A program made the position numbers and the translations under genes. From Gammaproteobacteria bacterium (GTDB taxonomy: Bacteria > Pseudomonadota > Gammaproteobacteria > JAJFKO01), in assembly GCA_028284465.1 (NCBI GenBank), contig JANQRR010000025.1, positions 1 through 64,000 on the forward strand: DNA of 64,000 bases, given 5' to 3'. This document shows, piece by piece, positions 17,909 through 27,220 of the stretch. How positions within the stretch are numbered: position 1 is the stretch's first letter; every line of letters starts with the position of its first letter. The notes below the pieces were generated by a model that did not search any database, was not told where the DNA came from, and worked only from the letters and a program-made list of their open reading frames with translations.

Positions 17909-20401
17909 ATGGGACTGAACGTGAAAAAAAATCTGACAAAATTATGTGGCTATAAAATCACGGTTGAAATACTAATTATTATTAGTTTGGTTATAGCGAG
18001 CTATTTCGTTGGTTTACGCTACATGCAGAATTTTCATGGCAAGCAGGAATTTTATCAAGATGCTTTTGCTCCAGCAGTCATGCTGGCTTGTGATCGAGGT
18101 TTCGTCGCTGTTGATAAAAAAAAGTCACCAGCAGTATTAGCTGATTTTTTGCAGACTAAAACTAAAGCATTGAGTTGTAGTGAGTTACCCAAAAAACTAG
18201 CAATTATCCCGTTTAGTCGCTATCAAAATACAGAATACTATTTGTTATTAAGTGCGGGGCTCTTATGGAAGTACACAGGCGTATCTTGGCCTAATCTTTA
18301 TCCTCTTAATGCGGTTTTATTTGCTTTAACTATTCTTGGGATCTATGCATTATTGCGTTTAGGTAGTGGCATAATAATCGCGTTGTTGGTGAGTACATTA
18401 TTTTTTAAACTTTCGTTTTACTATGGGATGTTGCCACAGTTAAGAGATTATAGTATTGCGCCTTTTATTGTATTGTATCTATTTGTATTAGGTAGTTTAG
18501 TTAAATTCCCCTATAAGTCATGGCGAACAATTGGTTTGGCTTGTTTAGCAGGAGTGATCTTTGGGATTGGTTTCGGTTTTCGGATTGACCTATTATTGTT
18601 TGCGCCCTTTTTTATTCTACTGTTATTATTTTTCACCGAAACACGAATAACTGATAAACTTTTTTCAAAGTCTATTGCGAGTGTTATTTATCTTATAATC
18701 ATTGCAGTGCTGGGTTATCCTATATTTAAAATGTTAGGACATAATGATTTATTTCATAATGCGCTTCAAGGCTTTTCGACGTCACACACCTATAATCTAG
18801 GAATAATTCCTGCTCCGCTTTATGGTTATCATTACAAATATACCGATTATTTTATTCATTATATCGTTATTAGTTATTTCAATCATGTGCTTCACATGTC
18901 AGTGCCGTTACATGGTGGAACACCATTATATGCTAAAGTTAGCAGTCAGTATTTTTGGCATTTTGTTTTGACATTTCCTGCTGATATGGTCATCAGAGTG
19001 CTAGCTTCAATTTATAATATTCTGTCATTTCCGTATGTTAAGTTAGCTAATCATTTATTTGTTTCCCTGATGGCTGTGTCCATAATGAAATACTTTGCAG
19101 CTATTGCTGCAATTTCAGCGATCATCATTATTTGTAAAATAAGTTTTAGAATAGCATTAATAGTACTATTTTTCTTATTTTTCTTGGGTGCTTATCCAGT
19201 TGTGCAATATGAATATCGCCATATGTTCTATTTGGCGTTTGTGCCATTTTGGATCGCCGCGTTTTTATTGCAGTGTGGTTATAACGTTATATTTTCTCCT
19301 AAAGGAACATATAGTGTGACTCAAACTGAATGGCGTCGGATAATTATATTCGTTGCCACTTTTGGAGGGTTGCTATTAATAGTTTTAGGTGGTGCTATTG
19401 GGTATCAAAATTATTCGTTAACAAAATTATTTAATAAGTATGAACATGCAAAAGTACAGCGGTTGCCTGTTTTGAACAAAATTAAAAATAATAATTACAC
19501 TTTCATTAAGCTACCAAATTTTACCACTGGCAGCAAAGCTCAAGGAGTTGGTTATGGAATTCTGGCAGTGACGTTTAACCAACGGCTTTGTAATAGAAAT
19601 CCATTATATATGCGAGTTAAATATGATACTTGGCCACCCGCAGATAAGTATTATGGTTTGTATGAGTATAATCTGATGACACATACTGTGCGGCTTAAAG
19701 CAAGTAAGATTACCAAAGTATTTATACCTATTTATCTCAATGCCGGGGGAAAATTTATTGGGATTGATATTCCTAATGATGAAAGCAAATGCTTTGTGCG
19801 TGCTGAAAAAATTGTAGATACGAGTCAGTTTCCTATAGAAGTTATTGTTAAATTGCCCTCAAATTGGCGACAACTAACTAAGCATCAATCTATTGGCAGC
19901 CGTGCTTCTTTTGAATTACAGTTACCTAAAACCTTCTATGTGCTGCCATCAAATTTAAAATTACCGAAAACGGTTTGGCAACAGAAATTGCAAACAATGA
20001 AATTGCACTTTAATACTAAAATTTTTCAGCAACGAGAAAATAAATATTTTATTGACGGTAAACCCAAAAGTCGTTTTGATTATATTGCGTTATTTACCCC
20101 GATAAATATAACGTCTGCTGAACTAGCTAAAGCAAATTATTACTTAGTTGCTCAAGGAAAATTATATCAAGGCGGCTTTACTATCGGATTTTTATTAGAT
20201 AAGCGTTGGTTGGCAAATTCAATGCTAAACATTAAATATCACCATGGCCGTGATTTTTACATAGCGATTAAAATTACTAAGCCTGGAAAATATACTCCTG
20301 TTATAGCAAATAATTTAGATCGTCTTGGTAGAAATAATTTTGTTATTGATAAAATAGGTTGGCTCAAAGAAAATGAGAAGAATCACAACGCAACTAGTTA
20401 A
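17909..20401 (+). CDS. GT-C-like polytopic membrane protein, copy 2 of 5
   Basis: 830 residues, closely similar to copy 1 along its whole length, so it is the most recent duplicate. It has FAPAVMLACDRGF, second Cys in LSCSELPKK, LPQLRDYSIAPF, GIGFGFRID, YPVVQYEYRHMF, and the C-terminal module with QGGFTIGF and NNFVIDKIGWLK. It lies 12 bases after copy 1, and its end overlaps copy 3 by 29 bases. A GTG four codons downstream is an alternative start. All polar residues shared by the family are present, so it should be active if copy 1 is. Confidence 0.6.
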   Translation: MGLNVKKNLTKLCGYKITVEILIIISLVIASYFVGLRYMQNFHGKQEFYQDAFAPAVMLACDRGFVAVDKKKSPAVLADFLQTKTKALSCSELPKKLAIIPFSRYQNTEYYLLLSAGLLWKYTGVSWPNLYPLNAVLFALTILGIYALLRLGSGIIIALLVSTLFFKLSFYYGMLPQLRDYSIAPFIVLYLFVLGSLVKFPYKSWRTIGLACLAGVIFGIGFGFRIDLLLFAPFFILLLLFFTETRITDKLFSKSIASVIYLIIIAVLGYPIFKMLGHNDLFHNALQGFSTSHTYNLGIIPAPLYGYHYKYTDYFIHYIVISYFNHVLHMSVPLHGGTPLYAKVSSQYFWHFVLTFPADMVIRVLASIYNILSFPYVKLANHLFVSLMAVSIMKYFAAIAAISAIIIICKISFRIALIVLFFLFFLGAYPVVQYEYRHMFYLAFVPFWIAAFLLQCGYNVIFSPKGTYSVTQTEWRRIIIFVATFGGLLLIVLGGAIGYQNYSLTKLFNKYEHAKVQRLPVLNKIKNNNYTFIKLPNFTTGSKAQGVGYGILAVTFNQRLCNRNPLYMRVKYDTWPPADKYYGLYEYNLMTHTVRLKASKITKVFIPIYLNAGGKFIGIDIPNDESKCFVRAEKIVDTSQFPIEVIVKLPSNWRQLTKHQSIGSRASFELQLPKTFYVLPSNLKLPKTVWQQKLQTMKLHFNTKIFQQRENKYFIDGKPKSRFDYIALFTPINITSAELAKANYYLVAQGKLYQGGFTIGFLLDKRWLANSMLNIKYHHGRDFYIAIKITKPGKYTPVIANNLDRLGRNNFVIDKIGWLKENEKNHNATS

Positions 20402-22811
20402 TATTAGTTTTATCGCGATTTTACTGATCGGCGGTTTTGTCCTTGCAAATAATTATATGCAACATCACGGTCGTGAAGAAGGTTTTGCACATTGGGCTTT
20501 TACTCCTGCCGTATTAGCTGCATGTGGCCATGGTTATATAAATAGTAATGTGGCTTCTCCTGAACTCAAAAAATTCCTCAGCCTTGGTAAACAAACATTT
20601 TCTTGTGATGCACTACCAAAAAATATTATTCCTGCGAAATTTACTGGCTTACAAGCAACAAAATATTATTTGTTAGCAATGACTGCAGGTATATGGAAGT
20701 TATTTGGGATCTCATGGGACAAGTTATTTTACATTAGTGCGATTTTATTTGCATTGGCATTAGTTGCAGGGTTTTTATTATTCCGCTTAGCAATGGGGTT
20801 AACAATTAGTGGGTTTCTTACTTTAGTCTTTGGAGTAACACTATTACATACAGGTTATTTTCCTGATTTACATGATTTTTGTATGGCACCCTTTTTTTTG
20901 TGGTATCTGCTTTTTCTCGGCAAATTAGTTAAATATCCTTTTAGTTTCTATCGTGGTTTTATCCTCGCAGTGTTGGCAGGTCTAGTATTAGGAATAGGCT
21001 TAGGTTTTACAGTAAACTTTTTAATTTATACCCCATTATTCATTTTGACAGTGTTTTTATTCACACCAGCAGGGCTTACAAAAAGACTAGGTATCAAATT
21101 GGGCATAAGTGGCGTATATTGTGCGGTGCTATTTTGCGTTGCTCATCCAGTATTGATCCGCATGGCACATGGCAATAACCTTTTCCAAAATGCCATTCAA
21201 GGTTTATCTGATTCACACGTTTATGAGCTATATATAAAACAATCACCAATATACGACATGCTAACACATTATTCAGATGAATTTGTTCGTATGATTTTGG
21301 TAAGTTATGCCAATCATGTTCATCATTACACTTTATCAATTCCTCTCGATACAAAACCGTATGTTCATTTTGGTATGACTTATCTAATAGAGATCATTAA
21401 ATATTTTCCTGGAGATGTGATCACTCACGGGGTGGCTTCTTTATTAAAAATTCTAAGTTTACCCTTTTCTCATTTATTACCGGCAAGATGGTTACCTACA
21501 GTTGGTGTTATATATGCTGCTTCATTATCTATAGCAGCGTTATCTTTAATCGTATTAAGAAATTATAGCTTGCGGATCGCAATATTTGTTTTATTGTTAA
21601 TATTATTTTTGGGATTTTATCCGGCTATTCAGTATGAAGGCCGACATGTATTCTTCTTGTCAATTATTTCCTTATGGATGCTTGGGCTAATAATAAATTT
21701 AGCAATAAAAATCATTACTCAACCTAATTTTAGAGGCAGTATAAGGATAAATTTAAAGGGTAGTCTGCTAATTGTTTTGATCCCAAGTGTATTGATTGTG
21801 TCAGCGATGACTATTGCTGTGATCTGGCAACAACATCAATTACACAAGCTATTTACTCGCTATGACAATGCACAACTACAAGCAGTGAGTTTTACAACTA
21901 AACTAGAAAAAAACAATTTAACACAAATTAATATACCAAATGTAACTTCTGGTAATTTAGTTAAACAAAGTGTACGTTTTGGCTATTTGATGATTAATTT
22001 AGATCAAAAACAATGTAAATCATCGCCAGTTTATCTGCAAGTTACCTATCGAAAATCGCCATTTTGTCAAACTAATCCAAATGTGTGTAGTTATGATAAA
22101 TTAGCACATACTTTAAAGATATCAGTAAAAGATAATTCGAAAGTCTTTTTGCCAGTATACGATAACTATATCTATCGATTTTCAGGGATAAAAGTACCAA
22201 CAAAACAAGTTAATTGTATTACTAAGATTGCTAAGATAAAAAATCTTCGTCGTTTTCCTTTGCAATTATTTGTGATGCTACCAAACAATTGGCATTCTCA
22301 ACGATTGTTTCAGCAAATTGGTAGGCCACAATATTATGAGGTAAAATTACCTAAAGTTATTCATACTTCTCCAGAAAATCTAGTTATTGATCAGAAGATC
22401 TGGCAGTTTAAATTGCACAAGCCGGTGCTATCATTTCGCTCTAGGTTAGTTAAGTTTAATTCTGGTTCACTTATCGTTGCTGGTAAACCTAATAGTGATT
22501 TCAATTTCATCTTACAATTTGTACCAAAAGTGTTTACAAAATCTGAATTAGCTACAGCAGATTATTATTTTGTTGCTGAAGGGAAATTACAAAAAGGTGG
22601 TTTTAGCATAGGATTAGTTAAGGATCGTAAGTGGATACAATCTTCTTTGCTAAATTTAACTACGACAGGTGATTTTAAAATAGCTATAAAAATTATTACT
22701 CCAGGGATGTATAAAATGACTTTGGCTAATTTTCTAAGAAATTCGGGCAGCAATCATTTTAAATTATTTCGTTATGGATGGCTAAAGATCAGGAAGAAAT
22801 CAAATGTATAA
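20373..22811 (+). CDS. GT-C-like polytopic membrane protein, copy 3 of 5 (divergent motifs)
   Basis: 812 residues with the same architecture: signal-anchor helix, FTPAVLAACGHGY loop with its second Cys in FSCDALPK, a multi-spanning region, YPAIQYEGRHVF, and a C-terminal module (KGGFSIGL, then NHFKLFRYGWLK). Two family motifs differ. RD[FY] is HDF here (FPDLHDFCMAPF), and GFRxD is GFTVN, losing an Arg and an Asp. This copy may have changed substrate or lost catalysis. Translation is coupled to both neighbours: it starts 29 bases before copy 2 ends and ends 8 bases inside copy 4. Confidence 0.6.
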   Translation: MRRITTQLVNISFIAILLIGGFVLANNYMQHHGREEGFAHWAFTPAVLAACGHGYINSNVASPELKKFLSLGKQTFSCDALPKNIIPAKFTGLQATKYYLLAMTAGIWKLFGISWDKLFYISAILFALALVAGFLLFRLAMGLTISGFLTLVFGVTLLHTGYFPDLHDFCMAPFFLWYLLFLGKLVKYPFSFYRGFILAVLAGLVLGIGLGFTVNFLIYTPLFILTVFLFTPAGLTKRLGIKLGISGVYCAVLFCVAHPVLIRMAHGNNLFQNAIQGLSDSHVYELYIKQSPIYDMLTHYSDEFVRMILVSYANHVHHYTLSIPLDTKPYVHFGMTYLIEIIKYFPGDVITHGVASLLKILSLPFSHLLPARWLPTVGVIYAASLSIAALSLIVLRNYSLRIAIFVLLLILFLGFYPAIQYEGRHVFFLSIISLWMLGLIINLAIKIITQPNFRGSIRINLKGSLLIVLIPSVLIVSAMTIAVIWQQHQLHKLFTRYDNAQLQAVSFTTKLEKNNLTQINIPNVTSGNLVKQSVRFGYLMINLDQKQCKSSPVYLQVTYRKSPFCQTNPNVCSYDKLAHTLKISVKDNSKVFLPVYDNYIYRFSGIKVPTKQVNCITKIAKIKNLRRFPLQLFVMLPNNWHSQRLFQQIGRPQYYEVKLPKVIHTSPENLVIDQKIWQFKLHKPVLSFRSRLVKFNSGSLIVAGKPNSDFNFILQFVPKVFTKSELATADYYFVAEGKLQKGGFSIGLVKDRKWIQSSLLNLTTTGDFKIAIKIITPGMYKMTLANFLRNSGSNHFKLFRYGWLKIRKKSNV

Positions 22812-25314
22812 AAGCATTGTAGCAATATTAACAGCAAAACGGAAATTTTACGATTTGTTTATTATTAGCTTATTAGCTGTTTCAGGTTTTTTCTATGCTT
22901 TTTCATTTATGCATAATTACACGGGCTCACAAAAATTTTATCAAGAAATTTTTGCGCCAGCAGTGTTATCAGCTTGTGGTAAAAGCTTTAAAGATTTATC
23001 TCCATCAGATCCTGTGCCACAATTAGTAAATTTTCTTGAAACTAAAACTCAATCATTTTCATGCGAATATTTACCGAAAACGCTAAAACTAATACCTTTA
23101 AGTCGTTTTCAAGTTGATGAATATTATTTGTTACGCGCAGTATCTTTAGTATGGAAAACGTTTGGAGTATCTTGGCCTAATCTGTATATATTAAATGCCT
23201 TATTGTTCGCAATTGCGCTCATTGCGTTATATGGTATTTTACGCTTAGGTATGGGCAATGTGTTTGCTCTGTTTGGTGTAGCCGTATTTGTTTATTTTGG
23301 TCATAGCCAGGCGTTTTTACCCCAATTACGCGATTTTTGTATCGTTCCTTTTATTTTTATATTTATTTATTTGTTCGCATTATTGACTAGGCTGCCTTTT
23401 AAAATATCAACATTGCTGTTAATTACAGTTGCGGCAGGCGCTGTGATGGGCATAGGCTTAGGATTTCGAGATGATATGTTTGTTTATATGCCGTTATTTA
23501 TTATTACGGTTTTATTTTTTATGCCTGTAGAGTTAACTAAAAAGCTAGGCATTAAACTATTGGCTATCGCGATATATTTAGCTCTGATCGTAATTTTAGT
23601 ATCACCATTGTATACTAAAAATAAACAAACAAATAACAATTTTCATCTGATCCTATTAGGATTGTCTAATTACGTTAATTTTAGCTTAGGAGTAAAAAAT
23701 TCACCTATTTACACTATGGTGTATAAATATAGTGATCAATTTATAACGTCAGTGATGCAAGCTTATGCATATACTATTTATCATGTATTTCCTTTAGTAT
23801 ATATGCGTGGGCTATATGGGAATTTTACTTTATTATACAGTTTGGAGATTTTTAAAAATTTTCCCGCAGATATTTTTATTCGTACTATTGCTTCAATTAC
23901 TAATGTTATAGACATTACACAACATTTACATGAATCTACGATTTTTTATATTTTGCGCTTTACATCTATAGCATGGACTATTCTCGGCATTCTTGTTATT
24001 AGGATTTTTAGTCTACGTTTAGCAATATTTGTTGGCTTACTGGTGTTATTTTTAGGTAGTTATCCGGTATTACAATTTGAGATCCGACATGTTTTTTATT
24101 TACTAATGATCCCAATATGGATTTTAGGATTTTTGGCACAATCTTTTGTATTGTATATTACTTCAAAACAATTGCGTCAGAGTGTAACAATAAGCTGGCG
24201 TAGTCTCGCAATATTTTTAATGGTTCCGATATTATCTTTCGGTTTAATATATTATTTAGCAGTGACTTATCAACATTATAATCTTGTAAAGCTTTTTAAA
24301 CATTATGAAGCTGCTAAATTATCACCGGTCAGAATTAAAAAAATAACTCATAAAGGTTTAGTTTCCTCAATTAAACTAGAGCCTAATATCACTTCAGGAG
24401 ATATTGCTAAGTTAGGAGTGAAATATGGTTATTTAGTCGCAGAGTTAGATAGTAAACATTGCAGTTATAATCCAGTAATGATGCAATTTCAATATGAAGT
24501 ATCGCCTGGATATAATAAAAATTTAGGAGCATATGGATATACTTTATTTACTTTAGTAAATGTTAAAGGTATTACCAAAACATTTGTGCCTATTTACGAT
24601 ACTGACTTTTCGCATTTTAGCGGAGTGCAGATCCCAACTCAGCAATTAGGTTGTATAAAAAAGTTTTATCGTGTAGATAATTTAGCACAATATCCTCTAC
24701 AGTTGGTGGTGACTTTGCCTAAAGGTTGGCAAAAAGCAAAATTACATCAAAAAATAGGTTTAGAACCGCTTAAAAATTATTTTCCAAAATCTATTTATGC
24801 AGCTCCTGAAGGATTAGTGGTGCCTAACAATTTGTGGCAATTACCAATTACCTCTCCAAAGTTAAACATAAAATCGAGAATAGCTAAACAGGTTGATAAT
24901 GAGATTAAAGTTAATGGTATTGCAAAATCGAAATGGAACTTTTTAGCAACTTTCGCGCCACATAATTTTACTGCAGCTGACTTAAATCGAGCAGATTATT
25001 ACTTTATTGCGAAAGGCAAACGTTTTCATGGTGGATTTAAGCTGGGGTTTATTACATATAAAAACAAGTGTTTTTATAATTTGGGATTGATTAAACATGG
25101 CAATTGGTGTCGTTATACATTTGGCCTTATAAAGGATAAAGAATGGTATCCATATAGTTTAGTTAGTATAGATGGCGGTGAAAATTTTAAGGTTGTCATG
25201 AAGGTAACTAAACCGGGTTTTTATCAACCTACCTTAACGAACAGCTTAACTTCATCTGACTATAGAAATCATTTTGTTATTACCCAATATGGTTGGGTTA
25301 AGGTTAATCATTAA
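22804..25314 (+). CDS. GT-C-like polytopic membrane protein, copy 4 of 5 (expanded C-terminal module)
   Basis: 836 residues. The membrane part has FAPAVLSACGKSF, second Cys in FSCEYLPK, LPQLRDFCIVPF, GIGLGFRDD and YPVLQFEIRHVF. The C-terminal module holds an extra segment: the GGFKLGF strand is followed by two more similar strands (FYNLGLIKHGNWC, YTFGLIKDKEW), a local threefold repeat absent from the other copies. It ends in NHFVITQYGWVK. It is the last gene of the tandem array, and the converging GT2 gene overlaps its end by 11 bases. Confidence 0.6.
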   Translation: MYKSIVAILTAKRKFYDLFIISLLAVSGFFYAFSFMHNYTGSQKFYQEIFAPAVLSACGKSFKDLSPSDPVPQLVNFLETKTQSFSCEYLPKTLKLIPLSRFQVDEYYLLRAVSLVWKTFGVSWPNLYILNALLFAIALIALYGILRLGMGNVFALFGVAVFVYFGHSQAFLPQLRDFCIVPFIFIFIYLFALLTRLPFKISTLLLITVAAGAVMGIGLGFRDDMFVYMPLFIITVLFFMPVELTKKLGIKLLAIAIYLALIVILVSPLYTKNKQTNNNFHLILLGLSNYVNFSLGVKNSPIYTMVYKYSDQFITSVMQAYAYTIYHVFPLVYMRGLYGNFTLLYSLEIFKNFPADIFIRTIASITNVIDITQHLHESTIFYILRFTSIAWTILGILVIRIFSLRLAIFVGLLVLFLGSYPVLQFEIRHVFYLLMIPIWILGFLAQSFVLYITSKQLRQSVTISWRSLAIFLMVPILSFGLIYYLAVTYQHYNLVKLFKHYEAAKLSPVRIKKITHKGLVSSIKLEPNITSGDIAKLGVKYGYLVAELDSKHCSYNPVMMQFQYEVSPGYNKNLGAYGYTLFTLVNVKGITKTFVPIYDTDFSHFSGVQIPTQQLGCIKKFYRVDNLAQYPLQLVVTLPKGWQKAKLHQKIGLEPLKNYFPKSIYAAPEGLVVPNNLWQLPITSPKLNIKSRIAKQVDNEIKVNGIAKSKWNFLATFAPHNFTAADLNRADYYFIAKGKRFHGGFKLGFITYKNKCFYNLGLIKHGNWCRYTFGLIKDKEWYPYSLVSIDGGENFKVVMKVTKPGFYQPTLTNSLTSSDYRNHFVITQYGWVKVNH

Positions 25315-26251
25315 GTTTTTCGTCAATAAGATAGATTGGGCGTTCTTTAACTTGCTCGTAAACTTTTCCTAAATACAAGCCTATAATGCCTAATGAAATC
25401 AAAATAAGGCCAGTACATAGCAACATAACAACCATGACTGAAGTCCAACCAGGAACATTGTTATGCTGAGCAAAATGCAAAATGACCAGATAAAAAATGC
25501 TAATAAATGATGCTGCCACTGCAAAGAAGCCAACACCAATGGATAAGCTAAGTAAACGTGTTGATTGCGATGTGATACCACTAATGGCATGATTGATAAG
25601 CATTGGGAATGTATAGGATGATTTTCCATGCGGACGTTTATTATGAACGATCGGAATAATAGTCGATTTAAATCCTAACCAGTCAATGATATAGAGGGAA
25701 TGGCGATCAACTTCTTTGATTTTCAAGAACGCATCAACAGCTTTACGGCTTAATAAGCTGAAGGTATTAATTTCTTTACCAATACTCAGTTTGCCTCCAG
25801 TAAGCCATTTAATTACTGCATAAAATAGTTGTGCGCAGCTATTTCTTAAAAATGAGTGGGCGCGAGTGATCAAACGAGTATAAACGACATCGTTGCCTTG
25901 AAGTGCAGCAGCGTATAATTCAGGAATATATCGCGGATCATCTTGAAGATCACAATCGATGATCACTACATACTTACCTTTAGCTGCTTCTAAGCCAGCA
26001 GTAACGGCTGCATGTTGACCAAAATTACGTGATAGTTTAATACCGATAATGCGGTTGTCTTTTTGACACAGAGATTCAACAACAGCCCAAGATTGATCAG
26101 GGCTACAATCTTCGACAAAAATAATTTCAAACTTTCCACCTAAAGGTTCAACTGCAGCAATGATTTTTTCACTTAATTCAGCGATTGATTTTTCACCGTG
26201 ATAAACAGGGCTGACTATTGATATCAAGATTTCTTGGTTTTTGGTGCTCAT
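25304..26251 (-). CDS. GT2 glycosyltransferase, polyprenyl-phosphate sugar synthase type
   Basis: 315 residues. A GT-A domain has SIVSPVYHGEKSI, the VEDCSPDQSW nucleotide site, NFGQHAAVTAGL and the DXD-like DCDLQDDP. Two membrane helices lie near the C-terminus, before a VYEQVKERPIYLI tail. This is the GtrB/DPM1/ArnC-like layout, which transfers a sugar from a nucleotide to undecaprenyl phosphate on the cytoplasmic face. Such lipid-linked sugars are the donors for GT-C enzymes, so it fits the four membrane proteins it converges on. It is related to the second GT2 in block B. Confidence 0.88.
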   Translation of the reverse strand: MSTKNQEILISIVSPVYHGEKSIAELSEKIIAAVEPLGGKFEIIFVEDCSPDQSWAVVESLCQKDNRIIGIKLSRNFGQHAAVTAGLEAAKGKYVVIIDCDLQDDPRYIPELYAAALQGNDVVYTRLITRAHSFLRNSCAQLFYAVIKWLTGGKLSIGKEINTFSLLSRKAVDAFLKIKEVDRHSLYIIDWLGFKSTIIPIVHNKRPHGKSSYTFPMLINHAISGITSQSTRLLSLSIGVGFFAVAASFISIFYLVILHFAQHNNVPGWTSVMVVMLLCTGLILISLGIIGLYLGKVYEQVKERPIYLIDEKLND

Positions 26252-26345
26252 AGATGGACCTACTGCGAGTTGAAAGCAGTATAGTATTAAATATGCACTT
26301 TTCTTTCAACTGCTTTTTCTAAGCTTAACATAACTTATACAAAAA

Positions 26346-26374
26346 TTGACAATATATCTTATAACTGGCATTAT
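26346..26374 (+). promoter_or_regulatory. Predicted sigma-70 promoter for the oxygenase-WecE operon
   Basis: A perfect TTGACA is followed after 17 bases by CATTAT (4/6 match to the -10 box). It lies about 50 bases before the first plus-strand gene of the unit, in the 170-base divergent gap with the GT2 gene. Confidence 0.4.
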
Positions 26375-26424
26375 CAGCACGGTTATATAGTTACTATTAA
26401 TACAGTTAAGTTCAAGGGATATTG

Positions 26425-27204
26425 ATGGCAAAACTATTCGCTCGTGATGTTCACACACTTCATCATAACGATATCGATTTAGAAAATGATGATTTTATCA
26501 CCACAATGCGACGGAATATTGAGCAGGGTGATACTTATGTCGTTAAAGGTGGGTATGATAGACAACTACTAGAACGAATTCGTGATTATCTTGTTAGAAT
26601 TGGGCGAAACTCATATCCAAATTATCATCCTATCGAAGAAGGTTGTCATAATTTTCACCGGATGAATAAATTCGATGATCGAGCCTACGTAAAAGGCTGC
26701 TTCCATCAATTTTCATTTTTGCCATGGAATCAAGATGTTTTTAATTTATATGATCGTTTTAAAGAAATATATTTTCTTAAGAATAAGCTAAGTCAATTAC
26801 CTGCAAATAAGTTTATATCTCATGAAGTACAAGAAGGTTGTACTGCCCGAATGTCATTTCAGTTTTATCCAAATGGTGGTGGCATGTTAAATGCGCATGC
26901 TGATCCAAAAGATAGACATCAACTTACTGTACCAATAATGCTGATGTCACAAAAAGGTGAAGATTTTCAGCAAGGCGGTGGTTATGTGATGGCGAGTGAT
27001 GGTAGCGAGATTATCCTTGATGACATTGCTGGATGGGGAGATGTCATTTATTTTAATGCACAAGTTGTTCATGGAGTTGCACCCATTAACCCTGAAGATA
27101 ATCTAGATTGGTTGGCTTTCAAGGGTCGTTGGATGTTGTTATTTGCGGTAAATAAGCTTGCAAGTACCACAGATATTAATAATTCAATTGATTATAATAA
27201 ATAA
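26425..27204 (+). CDS. 2OG-Fe(II) oxygenase-like protein (tandem copy 1)
   Basis: 259 residues. The iron-binding core is FYPNGGGMLNAHADP (HxD), followed by LMSQKGEDFQQGGGYV, GDVIYFNAQVVHGVAP with the distal His, and FKGRWMLLF with the Arg expected to bind 2-oxoglutarate. The ATG after AAGGG is preferred over the in-frame TTG one codon upstream. It starts a four-gene plus-strand unit (oxygenase, oxygenase, ArnE-like, WecE-like), pointing to hydroxylation of a nucleotide- or lipid-linked sugar. A peptide or aglycone substrate remains possible. Confidence 0.75.
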   Translation: MAKLFARDVHTLHHNDIDLENDDFITTMRRNIEQGDTYVVKGGYDRQLLERIRDYLVRIGRNSYPNYHPIEEGCHNFHRMNKFDDRAYVKGCFHQFSFLPWNQDVFNLYDRFKEIYFLKNKLSQLPANKFISHEVQEGCTARMSFQFYPNGGGMLNAHADPKDRHQLTVPIMLMSQKGEDFQQGGGYVMASDGSEIILDDIAGWGDVIYFNAQVVHGVAPINPEDNLDWLAFKGRWMLLFAVNKLASTTDINNSIDYNK

Positions 27205-27220
27205 TAAGTAAGGACATAGG

